A DNA stretch of 51,910 nucleotides from Bacteroidaceae bacterium (GCA_017532725.1 JAFXIZ010000027.1:1-51910), one strand, 5' to 3'; shown: positions 8,340 to 18,194, counted from the stretch's first letter. Translations and numbers: made by a program. The notes: a model not told the origin generated them from the letters alone.

Positions 8340-10388
8340 ATGAAAAAGATGATTTATTTCTCGATGGCAATGGCCGTAGCAGCACTCGGTGCTTGCACAA
8401 CCAAACAAGCCGACGAAAAAGTTCCCGGTATCGACCTTGCGAGCCTTGATACCACAGCAGTAGCAGCCGATGACTTCTATCAGTATGCTTGTGGAGGCTG
8501 GATGGCCAACAACCCATTGCGTCCCGAACACGCACGTTTCGGATCGTTCGACAAACTTATCGAGGAGAACCAAAAGCAATTGCGCGCCCTCTTTGAGGAG
8601 TTGGCACAAAGCCAAGCACCTGCCGGCACTAACGAGCGCAAGATAGCCGACCTGTATCTTATGGGTCTTGACAGCGTACGCCTCAACAATGAGGGAGCAG
8701 CCCCGTTGAAACCCTACCTCGATGAGATAGCAGCCGTTGCAACTCCTGCCGAAAAGTCGGCAATGATAGCAACCTTGCACCGTCGCAACGCTTCGCCCTT
8801 CTTCTCAATCTATGTAAGTGGCGACGAGAAAAACAGCAGTATGAACATTCTTGGCACATACCAAGCCGGTATGAGTATGGGCGACCGCGATTACTACCTC
8901 AACAACGATGAGGCTACAGTAGCCGTTCGCGAGGCATATAAGACATATATCAATCGCCTCTTTACCTTGTGTGGTTACACTGCCGAAGATGCAGCCAAGG
9001 CTGTAGAGACAGTGATGAAGGTAGAGACAGAGTTGGCAAAAGCCGCCTTCTCGCGTGTAGAACTTCGCAACCCCGAGGCCAACTATAACAAAATGTCGTT
9101 CGATGAGTTGAAAGCCAACTACAAGAATATCGATTGGGATGCTTACTTCACAGCATTGGGCGTAGCCGAGGTGAAAGACATCGTAGTGGGTCAAACCAAA
9201 GCGATGGCAGCCGTTGACAACCTGATGGCAAGCCTCAGCGAAGATGAATTCCGTACCTACCTCGCATTCAATATGATAAACTGCGCATCGGACTGCTTGA
9301 GCGATGAATTCTCAACAGCCCAATTCGACTTCTACGGTCGTGCATTGTCGGGCAAAGAGGAGCAAGAGCCTCGATGGAAACACGCCCTTGCCGTACCCAA
9401 CTCGTTGATGAGCGAGGCCGTAGGCGAAATGTATGTAAAGAAACACTTCCCTGCCGAGTCGAAAGAACGTATGGTAACATTGGTAAAGAACTTGCAAGTA
9501 GCCCTTGGCGAGCATATCGACGCCCTTGAGTGGATGAGCGATGAAACAAAAGCCAAAGCACACGAAAAATTGGCAGCCTTCCACGTTAAGATAGCCTACC
9601 CCGACGTATGGCGCAGTTACGAAGGTCTTGAAATCAACCCCGAAGAGTCGTACCTTGCCAACGCATTGCGCGCTATCGAGTTTGAAAACGACTTCAACCT
9701 TGCCGAGGCTTACCAACCCGTAAACAAAGACAAATGGCTCATTTCGCCCCAAACAGTAAACGCCTACTACAACCCCACTACCAACGAGATATGCTTCCCT
9801 GCCGGTATCTTGCAACCTCCTTTCTTCAACGCTGATGCCGATGATGCAGTGAACTATGGTGCTATAGGTGTTGTTATCGGTCACGAAATGACTCACGGAT
9901 TTGACGACCAAGGTCGCCAATACGATAAAGATGGTAACCTCAACAACTGGTGGCAAGAGCAAGATGCTGTTCGTTTCAACGAACTTGCCGACAAGTTGGT
10001 AGGCCAATTCGATAAGATTGTTGTTCTCGAAGGCGAAAATGGCCCTGTATATGCCAACGGCCGCTTCACCCTCGGTGAAAACATTGCCGACCAAGGTGGT
10101 TTGCGCGTGGCTTACACTGCATTCCGTAACTCATTGAACGGCGTTGAGCCCGAGGCAATTGACGGTTTCACAGCCGACCAACGCTTCTACCTCGGATATG
10201 CAGCCTTGTGGGCAGGCAACGTACGCGATGCCGAGATTTTGCGTCGCACCACTACCGACCCCCACTCACTCGGTCGCTGGCGTGTAAATGCCACATTGCG
10301 CAACATCGAGGACTTCTACCAAGCCTTCGGTATCACCGAAGATAACGCAATGTACCTCGCCCCCGAAGAGCGCATAATTATCTGGTAA
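8340..10388 (+). CDS. M13 family (neprilysin/PepO-like) zinc metallopeptidase lipoprotein
   Basis: A 682-residue zinc endopeptidase, lipid-anchored in the envelope and expected to cut short peptides. The lipobox is LGA-C19. The peptidase domain carries H515-E-M-T-H519 within VIGHEMTHGFDDQGR, the third zinc ligand E580 in GENIADQGG, and the substrate-binding NAYY motif (VNAYYNPTTNEICFPAGIL). The length is normal for bacterial M13 enzymes. The gene follows ABC-F by 69 bp of AT-rich DNA, probably with its own promoter, and ends before a hairpin terminator that forms part of a duplicated 54-bp sequence. Confidence 0.95.
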   Translation: MKKMIYFSMAMAVAALGACTTKQADEKVPGIDLASLDTTAVAADDFYQYACGGWMANNPLRPEHARFGSFDKLIEENQKQLRALFEELAQSQAPAGTNERKIADLYLMGLDSVRLNNEGAAPLKPYLDEIAAVATPAEKSAMIATLHRRNASPFFSIYVSGDEKNSSMNILGTYQAGMSMGDRDYYLNNDEATVAVREAYKTYINRLFTLCGYTAEDAAKAVETVMKVETELAKAAFSRVELRNPEANYNKMSFDELKANYKNIDWDAYFTALGVAEVKDIVVGQTKAMAAVDNLMASLSEDEFRTYLAFNMINCASDCLSDEFSTAQFDFYGRALSGKEEQEPRWKHALAVPNSLMSEAVGEMYVKKHFPAESKERMVTLVKNLQVALGEHIDALEWMSDETKAKAHEKLAAFHVKIAYPDVWRSYEGLEINPEESYLANALRAIEFENDFNLAEAYQPVNKDKWLISPQTVNAYYNPTTNEICFPAGILQPPFFNADADDAVNYGAIGVVIGHEMTHGFDDQGRQYDKDGNLNNWWQEQDAVRFNELADKLVGQFDKIVVLEGENGPVYANGRFTLGENIADQGGLRVAYTAFRNSLNGVEPEAIDGFTADQRFYLGYAALWAGNVRDAEILRRTTTDPHSLGRWRVNATLRNIEDFYQAFGITEDNAMYLAPEERIIIW

Positions 10389-10418
10389 GAATATCGAAAT
10401 ATTCGTCGATTCACAAAT

Positions 10419-10455
10419 GGGCGTATGCTCCAACAGAGTGTACGCTCATTTTTTT
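10419..10455 (+). terminator. Terminator after the M13 peptidase (copy 1 of the duplicated element)
   Basis: A seven-base stem, GGGCGTA (10419-10425) with TACGCTC (10441-10447), including one G-T pair, is followed by A and seven T. It has the form of an intrinsic terminator, and the whole of it lies within or at the edge of the left 54-bp repeat. Confidence 0.7.
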
Positions 10456-10474
10456 GTAGAACTAAAGTGGCGTG
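10421..10474. repeat. Left 54-bp direct repeat flanking the restriction-modification cassette
   Basis: These 54 bases recur at 13127-13180 with one mismatch (A versus G at 10437). Identity extends well beyond the terminator hairpin, through GTAGAACTAAAGTGGCGTG, and stops abruptly on both sides. Together the copies bracket the three-gene cassette, which suggests a target duplication or recombination between pre-existing copies. Confidence 0.93.
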
Positions 10475-10533
10475 TAAACGATATGATATAATTCTTAAAT
10501 ACGACACTTAAACAAAACATATAAATATAAGTA

Positions 10534-10563
10534 TTGTTGTATTTCGGATTTTTTGTAAATTTG
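10534..10563 (+). promoter_or_regulatory. Promoter of the restriction-modification operon
   Basis: TTG at 10534-10536, 19 bp, then TAAATTTG at 10556-10563: an exact Bacteroidota -33/-7 arrangement 17 bp before the first methyltransferase. It lies between the repeats, so the cassette brings its own promoter. Confidence 0.7.
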
Positions 10564-10580
10564 TACGATATATAAATTAT

Positions 10581-11360
10581 ATGAATGAGATAGATGATTG
10601 GAAACAAACCGATCTGAATGTAGATAGTTTGTGGATAATACCTGAAAGAGCGAAGGATGGTAAACATAAAAATGTTTATCACGGTAATTTTATACCACAA
10701 ATTCCCAATCAGCTCATTCGACGATATACAACTATTGGAAATACCGTTCTTGAATTATTCTCAGGAAGTGGAACGACACTGTTTGAATGCGAGAAATTAC
10801 ATAGAGATTACATAGGATTTGATATAAATAATTCTATTATTGAGTACGTTAATGCAAAGATGCAAAATTGTACGACCATTAACTACTCAATTAAGAATGT
10901 AGATGTAACAAACGAAAAAGAATTTTCGGACAAGATAGAAAAATGGATGACAGACAATCACAAGCAATCTGTTGATTTTATGATAGCACATCCCCCCTAT
11001 TTGGATATTGTAAAATTTACCGATGATAATAGAGATTTGTCAAACATTTCAGACCCTAAATTATTTTTAGAGAAATTGATGTCAGGTATTACCAACGGCT
11101 ATAAGTACCTGAAGAGAAATGGATACTTTGCAATAGTTGCCGGTGATGTATATAAGAAAAGTGAAGTAATACCATTGGCATTCTTGATAATGAATACTAT
11201 TAAGCAAAATCTAAATGTAAAGATGAAAGGTATTATAATCAAGAATATCGAAGGAAACCGAGGGAAATTAGGAACACAAGATATATGGAAATACCGAGCT
11301 TTAAAAAGTGATTATTTTTTATTTAAGCACGAATATATATTTGTATTCAAAAAACTTTAA
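10581..11360 (+). CDS. Type II DNA amino-methyltransferase (N4-cytosine or N6-adenine)
   Basis: A 259-residue site-specific DNA methyltransferase. The SAM-binding motif I is LELFSGSGTT (57-66), preceded by a motif X-like IPQIPNQLIRRY. The catalytic motif IV is H137-P-P-Y140, of the (S/T/H)PPY type seen in N4-cytosine and some N6-adenine enzymes. Motif I precedes motif IV and no long target-recognition domain is obvious, so it is a compact enzyme. It is the first gene of the cassette, three bases ahead of the HNH endonuclease, and would protect one strand of the site. Its AT-rich codons (many AAT, ATA, TTA) differ sharply from neighbouring core genes, a sign of transfer. Confidence 0.85.
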   Translation: MNEIDDWKQTDLNVDSLWIIPERAKDGKHKNVYHGNFIPQIPNQLIRRYTTIGNTVLELFSGSGTTLFECEKLHRDYIGFDINNSIIEYVNAKMQNCTTINYSIKNVDVTNEKEFSDKIEKWMTDNHKQSVDFMIAHPPYLDIVKFTDDNRDLSNISDPKLFLEKLMSGITNGYKYLKRNGYFAIVAGDVYKKSEVIPLAFLIMNTIKQNLNVKMKGIIIKNIEGNRGKLGTQDIWKYRALKSDYFLFKHEYIFVFKKL

Positions 11361-11363
11361 TAA

Positions 11364-12044
11364 ATGACAAAGACCGAACTATTTATAAAATTGGCAAAAC
11401 CCAATAATATAGGGCAAAGCAGATGGGTGTATTCGACTGAATTTATAGGCGAATACATTGATTTGCAATTGGGAAATGGAGGTAGTTGGTGTCGTGCAAA
11501 TTCTACATTAGCCAAAAGATACATTGTGGAATTTGACAAATCTATTACTAAAGGCAACTCGATTGATGCAATAAGATTGGCAGGCTACAGACAAGAGGAA
11601 ACATTCAATCAGAATATTCGTAAAGATATTCGAGATTACTATAAAAGTCAACGATGTGTAATGCTTGGAGTTTGTGGATTTTCAGAGAATACCAAAATTG
11701 AAGTCGATCACAAAGACGGCAGAAAGGATGATTGGAGAGTATCTAATCCAACAACACAATCGATGGCAGATTTTCAACCTCTATGTAAGGCAGCCAATGA
11801 CGTAAAACGCCAAATCTGTAAAGAATGCAAAAGAACAGGCTTGAGATGGGATGCACAAAACATCAAAGGCAATCCTTATTCATTTTATGAAGGTGATGAA
11901 AATTATACCGACGAGTTGGGTTGTGTAGGTTGTTATCAGTATGACCCTGTAGCATATAGAAAGAGTTGCGTAAACCGAGTGTCGAAAGAGGCTTCAGAAC
12001 ATACTGCTGAATATATAATGCAAAAGCTGTACCCGGAAAAATAA
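11364..12044 (+). CDS. HNH restriction endonuclease (candidate type II/IIS)
   Basis: A 226-residue protein placed between two DNA methyltransferases and therefore the likely cognate restriction enzyme. The nuclease core is beta-beta-alpha metal (HNH): KIEVDHKDGRKDDW contains the D115-H116 pair, and PLCKAANDVKRQ the later Asn/Gln positions. Several Cys (C98, C104, C141, C152, C155, C187, C190, C202), including C-x2-C pairs, suggest one or two structural zinc sites. I cannot assign a specificity. The gene is AT-rich like its partners and spaced by 3 and 8 bp from them. An HNH protein of other function is possible, but the context strongly favours restriction. Confidence 0.8.
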   Translation: MTKTELFIKLAKPNNIGQSRWVYSTEFIGEYIDLQLGNGGSWCRANSTLAKRYIVEFDKSITKGNSIDAIRLAGYRQEETFNQNIRKDIRDYYKSQRCVMLGVCGFSENTKIEVDHKDGRKDDWRVSNPTTQSMADFQPLCKAANDVKRQICKECKRTGLRWDAQNIKGNPYSFYEGDENYTDELGCVGCYQYDPVAYRKSCVNRVSKEASEHTAEYIMQKLYPEK

Positions 12045-12052
12045 GATTAATA

Positions 12053-13057
12053 ATGAACTATATTGGATCGAAATATTCGTTATTAAATTTTATTGATAAA
12101 ACAATATTAGATGTAGTAGGCGAAGATGTGTCAGACAAGGTATTTTGCGACATCTTTGCCGGCACAGGTGTTGTTGGACGACACTTTAAGACAAAAGTAC
12201 GCAAAGTGATATCCAATGATATGGAGTACTATAGTTATGTGCTAAATCGTAATTACATTGGTAATCATAGAGAATTAAAAGATTGTGAATATTACATCGA
12301 ACAACTTAATTCGGTAAATAGCATTGAATGTGGTTTTATATATTCACAATATTGTATAGGTGGAGGAAACGGGCGTCAATATTTTTCTGATAAAAATGGG
12401 AAAAAGATAGATGCTATGAGGAGTTGTATTGAGGAGTGGAAACGTTCGGAACATATATCGGAAGATATGTACTACTTCTTATTATGCAGCTTGATAGAGA
12501 GCGCCGATAAACTTGCAAATACAGCATCGGTGTATGGAGCTTTCCTAAAACACCTAAAAAAATCGGCACAGAAAGAATTGATATTAACACCGGCCTATTA
12601 TCAACTTAATTGTAATGAACACGAAGTGTACCAACAAGATGCAAATGCTTTAATCAGACATATCAAAGGTGATATTCTATACCTTGACCCCCCATATAAT
12701 GCAAGACAATATGGAGCGAACTATCACCTGCTTAATACAATAGCCGAATATCAGCCATTTGAGCCAAAAGGGAAAACGGGCTTGCGAGAGTATAATAAAT
12801 CGAGTTATTGTAGCAAATTGACCGTTCTGAAATCATTTGAAGACTTGATACAAAACGCAGACTTCAAGTATATATTTTTATCTTATAACAACGAAGGATT
12901 AATGTCGATAGATGATATTAAAAGAATAATGAGCAAATATGGCGATTATCAGGTTTCCCAAACAGAATATTCACGATTTAAAGCTGATAAAGAGGAGAAT
13001 AGAAGGCACTTGGCAAAGTGTACAACTGAATACTTACACACTCTCATAAAAGAATAA
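12053..13057 (+). CDS. D12-class (Dam-like) N6-adenine DNA methyltransferase
   Basis: A 334-residue adenine methyltransferase that would modify the second strand of the recognition site. It starts with the family's motif X, MNYIGSKYSLLNFI, followed by motif I FCDIFAGTGVVG (31-42) and motif IV D212-P-P-Y215 in ILYLDPPYNARQY. The long segment between motifs I and IV (about 50-205) would carry target recognition. M.FokI-type enzymes share this class. It lies 8 bp after the endonuclease gene and is the last gene before the right-hand 54-bp repeat. Base composition is as AT-rich as the other two cassette genes. Confidence 0.9.
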   Translation: MNYIGSKYSLLNFIDKTILDVVGEDVSDKVFCDIFAGTGVVGRHFKTKVRKVISNDMEYYSYVLNRNYIGNHRELKDCEYYIEQLNSVNSIECGFIYSQYCIGGGNGRQYFSDKNGKKIDAMRSCIEEWKRSEHISEDMYYFLLCSLIESADKLANTASVYGAFLKHLKKSAQKELILTPAYYQLNCNEHEVYQQDANALIRHIKGDILYLDPPYNARQYGANYHLLNTIAEYQPFEPKGKTGLREYNKSSYCSKLTVLKSFEDLIQNADFKYIFLSYNNEGLMSIDDIKRIMSKYGDYQVSQTEYSRFKADKEENRRHLAKCTTEYLHTLIKE

Positions 13058-13126
13058 TTCATAAAGTAAAAAGTAAACCAAACATTAAAATATAGTACAT
13101 AGTTTATTATTAAATAACACTACAGA

Positions 13127-14482
<1,356 letters not shown>

Positions 14483-14539
14483 AGAGGTGAGAGAGGGTGA
14501 TAAGGGCAATAAAGGCGACAAGGCCTAAAAGGGCGGCAG

Positions 14540-14560
14540 GAGACGCGAGCGTCGCGTCTC
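14540..14560. repeat. Perfect GC-rich hairpin, GAGACGCGA-GCG-TCGCGTCTC
   Basis: Nine-base arms at 14540-14548 and 14552-14560 pair perfectly around a three-base loop. From memory, GAGACGC...GCGTCTC palindromes are dispersed in many Bacteroidales genomes, so this may be a REP-like element. No T-run follows, so it is not a typical terminator. Confidence 0.75.
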
Positions 14561-14627
14561 TACGGGGAGAGGGTAAAAGGGCTAAAAAAGGGCAAAAAGG
14601 CCTGAAAGGGCAACGAGGATGAGAGTA

Positions 14628-14702
14628 GGCGAAAAGGGTGACAAGGAAGTGGGGCGAAAAGGGTGGCAAGGAGGTGGGGCGAAAAGGGCTGCAAGGAGTA
14701 AA
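14628..14702 (+). repeat. Three tandem 25-bp units (GGCGAAAAGGG...CAAGGAGGTGG)
   Basis: Units start at 14628, 14653 and 14678 with exact 25-bp spacing. Units 1 and 2 differ at two positions; unit 3 diverges at its 3' end. Degenerate AAGGG(C/T) words continue on both sides, back almost to the enolase stop. G-runs at regular spacing could form quadruplexes on the plus strand. Confidence 0.85.
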
Positions 14703-14800
14703 AGGGCAACAAGGGGATAGGACAAAAGTCTTGAAATTTTTATTTTCGATTGACTTATGTCAAATAATTATCAAAATTGAAATAAATACGAATAATTATA

Positions 14801-14830
14801 TTGCCTTTTTAGAAAACAAATGTATATTTG
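14801..14830 (+). promoter_or_regulatory. Promoter for the two secreted-protein genes
   Basis: TTG at 14801-14803, 19 bp, and TATATTTG at 14823-14830. This is an exact match to the Bacteroidota consensus, 27 bp ahead of the ATG at 14858. Confidence 0.75.
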
Positions 14831-14857
14831 TTGCGAATAACTAAATTTTTTAATTTT

Positions 14858-15346
14858 ATGAGATTAAAATTCTACCTAATGACCGCCGCATTGCTACTGT
14901 TATCGGGCTTTCTCGATGTCAGTGCAGAGAAGATCATTCAGATAGAGATGTCTGATGCAAATGTGGCACCGACAAAAGTAGCCGTTGCAGAAATATCGAG
15001 GATTCAATTTGACGCAGGCTCGTTCAGCGTTAAGTATCTTCAAAATGATGCAACAGCAATGTTTAATTATGCGCAGGTGAAACGCATTACGTTTAAAGAT
15101 GATTCGGCTATTGCGACAACTCAAGCAACCAATAAAATGGTGGTTGTCAATCCTGTAAGAGAGAATCTGCTGTTGAAGGGAGGAGATGCCTTGTATGGTA
15201 CCAACATCAACATTTACTCAATGACAGGCACGCTTGTAATGCAAGTAGCGGCTTGGGCGGGCGATGCCATCAATGTATCGCACTTAACTCCGGGCGTATA
15301 TATTATTAACACACAGTTTGAAACACTTAAATTTGTCAAGTTATGA
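14858..15346 (+). CDS. Small secreted protein with a type IX secretion C-terminal domain
   Basis: A 162-residue exported protein of unknown function. The ATG at 14858 opens a signal peptide (MRLKFYLMTAALLLLSGF...SAE). The middle has two short strand motifs of the kind ISRIQFD and VKRITFKD. The last 65 residues (VVVNPVRENLLL, INIYSMTGTLV, HLTPGVYIIN, KFVKL) follow the pattern of a type IX (Por) sorting domain, so the protein is probably released or attached at the surface. It overlaps the next gene by four bases (ATGA), indicating coupled translation. An earlier in-frame TTG at 14828 overlaps the promoter and is rejected. Confidence 0.8.
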   Translation: MRLKFYLMTAALLLLSGFLDVSAEKIIQIEMSDANVAPTKVAVAEISRIQFDAGSFSVKYLQNDATAMFNYAQVKRITFKDDSAIATTQATNKMVVVNPVRENLLLKGGDALYGTNINIYSMTGTLVMQVAAWAGDAINVSHLTPGVYIINTQFETLKFVKL

Positions 15347-16638
15347 AAAAGTTTTTATTAGTCATATTATCATCAATAATGTGTTTGAGCCTATTGGCGC
15401 AAGAAGTAGAGAAGAATCGTTTGTTGGTACACGACAAAATGGGCGATGTCAAAGGATATGTACTCGATAGAGTTGATTACATAGAATTTGAAACCGTCGA
15501 AGGCGAAGTAGCAGCCAATGTTGAGGTGTTGGAAGTAACGTTAGACAAACTATTGCTGAGCGTACAACGTACAGTAAGTTGTCAAGGCTTCAAGTTGTCG
15601 TGCTTCCCCACAGTAGGCATATCATCGTACAGCGACGATGTATTGGCATCGTTGGTAGATAAAGACAGCCCCAATGTATATGATAAAGACTTTGAGAGTG
15701 CCGAGATGACAGGTATGGTGTTCGACCCCAATACCGAATACAGTATCGTAACAGTAGGTATAGATATGTATGGTGTATTGTGCGATGTAAGAAAAGTATC
15801 ATTTACCACACCATCGAAGCCCATTGTAGGCAATCCCTATGTAGAGATTGAAGAGATTGACGTGCAACGCTATCAGTTTACAGTAGGCTTTAAACCCAAC
15901 GAAGATGTATTGAAATATAGCGTTATTGCCGCTGAGAAAGGTACATTGCAACAACAATATGAGATGTTTGCACCTATGTTTGGTTATGCCAATTTCGGAC
16001 AAATGATTGAAGGTTGGGGCGTACAATTTGACGTCGATACCACTTTCACTTGGAAGCAAATGAACCCTGCTACCGAATATGAGGTAATGGTACAAGCGTG
16101 GGACGTAGATGGTACAATGGCCGAACATCAGGTATATAACCTCTCGACCCAAGCACTTGGTGGCGAAGGAACAGCCGAAGTATCAATTACGTTGGGCGAT
16201 TATGTAATGGCCGATTGGGGTGGAGAGATGCTCCCGAGCCAATTTATAACCTTTACTCCCAACGACCAAGCAAGTGCCTATCGAATGAGCGTATATTTGG
16301 CAGAAAACTATGATGGAGAAGCCGAAGCAATCAAGGCCGACCTTTGCTCAGAGCCTCCTATGCCTATGACCGGTTGGTTCCAATATGAAACCATTACAAC
16401 CGACTATCAGATTAACCCCAATACCGAGTGTGTAGCGATTGCAGCAGCCAAGAACTTAAACGGCGAGTGGGGACCGGTAACCGAGTTGCGCTTTACTACT
16501 CCTGCCGAAACTGTTGCCGCTGGTATGGCTCCGTCGAAAGTGATAGCCAAACGCAAACTATCGGGTAAGAGCCTACGTCAAGCAGGTGTACTTCCTGTCA
16601 TCAAGCAGCAAGGTCAAATAAGCCTTACAGCCCGATAA
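15343..16638 (+). CDS. Secreted protein of unknown function, fibronectin-III-like repeats
   Basis: A 431-residue exported protein with signal peptide MKKFLLVILSSIMCLSLLAQ. After a small domain (GDVKGYVLDRVDYIEFE) come about three beta-sandwich units with spaced motifs such as NPATEYEVMVQAWDVDG and NPNTECVAIAAAKNLNGEWG, each ending in a Thr-rich strand (VSFTTPSKP, LRFTTPAET). This resembles Fn3-type repeats. The C-terminus is basic (KVIAKRKLSGKSLRQ) and lacks a clear sorting domain. Its start overlaps the previous gene's stop by four bases. The VDYIEFE-type motif echoes the partner's VKRITF motif. I do not recognise a function. Confidence 0.8.
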   Translation: MKKFLLVILSSIMCLSLLAQEVEKNRLLVHDKMGDVKGYVLDRVDYIEFETVEGEVAANVEVLEVTLDKLLLSVQRTVSCQGFKLSCFPTVGISSYSDDVLASLVDKDSPNVYDKDFESAEMTGMVFDPNTEYSIVTVGIDMYGVLCDVRKVSFTTPSKPIVGNPYVEIEEIDVQRYQFTVGFKPNEDVLKYSVIAAEKGTLQQQYEMFAPMFGYANFGQMIEGWGVQFDVDTTFTWKQMNPATEYEVMVQAWDVDGTMAEHQVYNLSTQALGGEGTAEVSITLGDYVMADWGGEMLPSQFITFTPNDQASAYRMSVYLAENYDGEAEAIKADLCSEPPMPMTGWFQYETITTDYQINPNTECVAIAAAKNLNGEWGPVTELRFTTPAETVAAGMAPSKVIAKRKLSGKSLRQAGVLPVIKQQGQISLTAR

Positions 16639-16662
16639 GAGATAGTTGAAGTCATAAAAAAT

Positions 16663-16710
16663 AGCGACTCTTACTTTATCAACAACCGATAACAGTAGGA
16701 GTCGCTTTTA
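16663..16710 (+). terminator. Intrinsic terminator after the secreted-protein pair
   Basis: AGCGACTCTTACT (16663-16675) pairs with AGTAGGAGTCGCT (16694-16706) with one G-T pair, followed by TTTTATAT. Confidence 0.85.
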
Positions 16711-16869
16711 TATAGAGATATGACACAGAGTGCTCAATTATGGTTAGAAATAATGGAGATAGCGCGAAGTAGGAATTAATAATTTTATCACAAATTTCAA
16801 TATTAAACGAATTATCTATATCTTTACAAAATATAATTATTGAATAGCATAAAACAAATAAAACGACTG

Positions 16870-18135
16870 ATGAAAAAAGTTATATTACTATCGGCCCTTT
16901 GTGCTGTGTTGATATTCAATGCAGGTGCTAATGCCCAAGTGGCCGATACGCCGAAAGACACTACCCTATATACCGATGCCGAGGTTACGGAGTTGCTGCG
17001 CAATATGCCTAATGTAGAGGTTGGTAAGGGTGTTTCCGTCAGCAGCAAGGATAACAAATATAAGTTGACAATGCGCCTGCGCCTGCAAGGTATGGTGGGT
17101 GTAACCCTCGATGATGATTGGGGAGTAAGCAAGACCGAGGCAAGTATCAAACGCCTGCATATGCGATTCGACGGACACGTCTTTACGCCCAAGGTGGCCT
17201 ATTCGATACAGTTGGGATACACCCCCTACGATGCCAAGGACCTACCCGACGGAGGAATAAACATACTGCGCGATGCGATGATATATTATATCCCATCGGC
17301 ATCGTGGAACATAGGATTCGGACAGACCAAGTTGCGTGGAGGTCGTGCCAATATCAACTCATCAAGTGCATTGCAATTTGTTGACCGTAGTATTGTCAAT
17401 TCACAGTTCAGCATCGATCGCGACTTTGGTATATGGGGCGAGTTTCACAATAAGATAGGCAAGCAGTTCAACTATGCCATCAAGGCCTCAATCACCACCG
17501 GCGACGGACGCAATTTTACTGTATCGCAAAAGAGTGGACTTGCCTATACGGCACGCGTAGAGTTGTATCCGTTGGGCAAATTCAAGTCGCGAGGCGAGGT
17601 AAGCGAGGGCGATTTCTACCGAGAGAGTACACCTAAACTTGCCATATCGGGAGCATACAGTTATAATGACCGAGCGGGTCGCGTGCAGGGACAAAAAGGC
17701 AGCCTCCTTATCGACGACAGTCGCAGGTCTTTGCAATCGTGGTTTGCCGATGTAATATTCAAGTATCAAGGCTTTGCATTCTACACCGATTTTATGGGTC
17801 GCTTGTGCAATAATCCTGTCGTGAAGGATAGCAACGGAGAGATAGCGCAACGCATCTACACCGGCTGGGGTGTCAATGTGCAGGCAAGTTACACCTTCCG
17901 TAAGAATTGGGAGGTTGCCGTTCGCCACTCATCACTCCTACCCGATGCGCCTACTGCCACATACGAAGGATACGATAGCAAGAATCAGGCAACAGTGGCC
18001 GTAAGCAAATACTTCATAGGTCATAACCTGAAAGTTCACGCCGACTTCTCGTATAACTATGCCACCGGAACAACAGCCAATTACCTATCGAATGAACGTT
18101 GGCAAGCACGCCTATCGGTCGATGTAGGTATATAA
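16870..18135 (+). CDS. OprP/OprO-like porin
   Basis: A 421-residue outer-membrane porin of the phosphate-selective porin O/P family. A signal peptide (to GANA-Q23) is followed by a short periplasmic stretch and then alternating amphipathic strands with aromatic girdles, such as MRLRLQGMVGVTLDDDWG, VAYSIQLGYTPYD and WNIGFGQTKLRGG. The C-terminal strand (WQARLSVDVGI) fits a barrel. The family name does not prove phosphate selectivity. The ATG at 16870 is used; an upstream TTG at 16840 would add ten unlikely residues. A -7-like box TATCTTTA is at 16819-16826. It converges on thiL across a shared terminator. Confidence 0.88.
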   Translation: MKKVILLSALCAVLIFNAGANAQVADTPKDTTLYTDAEVTELLRNMPNVEVGKGVSVSSKDNKYKLTMRLRLQGMVGVTLDDDWGVSKTEASIKRLHMRFDGHVFTPKVAYSIQLGYTPYDAKDLPDGGINILRDAMIYYIPSASWNIGFGQTKLRGGRANINSSSALQFVDRSIVNSQFSIDRDFGIWGEFHNKIGKQFNYAIKASITTGDGRNFTVSQKSGLAYTARVELYPLGKFKSRGEVSEGDFYRESTPKLAISGAYSYNDRAGRVQGQKGSLLIDDSRRSLQSWFADVIFKYQGFAFYTDFMGRLCNNPVVKDSNGEIAQRIYTGWGVNVQASYTFRKNWEVAVRHSSLLPDAPTATYEGYDSKNQATVAVSKYFIGHNLKVHADFSYNYATGTTANYLSNERWQARLSVDVGI

Positions 18136-18153
18136 GGAATAAGGTATATATAA

Positions 18154-18194
18154 AAAACAATCGCCCTCGGATAGTTTCCGAGGGCGATTGTTTT
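18154..18194. terminator. Bidirectional terminator between porin and thiL
   Basis: An 18-bp perfect stem, left arm 18154-18171 (AAAACAATCGCCCTCGGA) and right arm 18177-18194, around a five-base loop. A-runs on the left and T-runs on the right serve both convergent genes. Confidence 0.92.

Larger units (their letters stand above)
14483..14740. other. Purine-rich, repeat-filled spacer after enolase
   Basis: About 250 bases without a credible gene. The plus strand is dominated by AAGGG and GGC words, ending in a 25-bp tandem repeat, and contains one perfect hairpin; these are listed separately. Short open frames here give low-complexity Lys/Gly-rich peptides that merely follow the repeat. Confidence 0.75.

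Noticed and set aside
14628-14702. CRISPR-like direct repeats
   Set aside because: Units are contiguous tandem repeats with no unique spacers.
14638-14844. Collagen-like Gly/Lys-rich short frame in the repeat spacer
   Set aside because: Its sequence is only a translation of the 25-bp tandem repeat and it runs into the next promoter.
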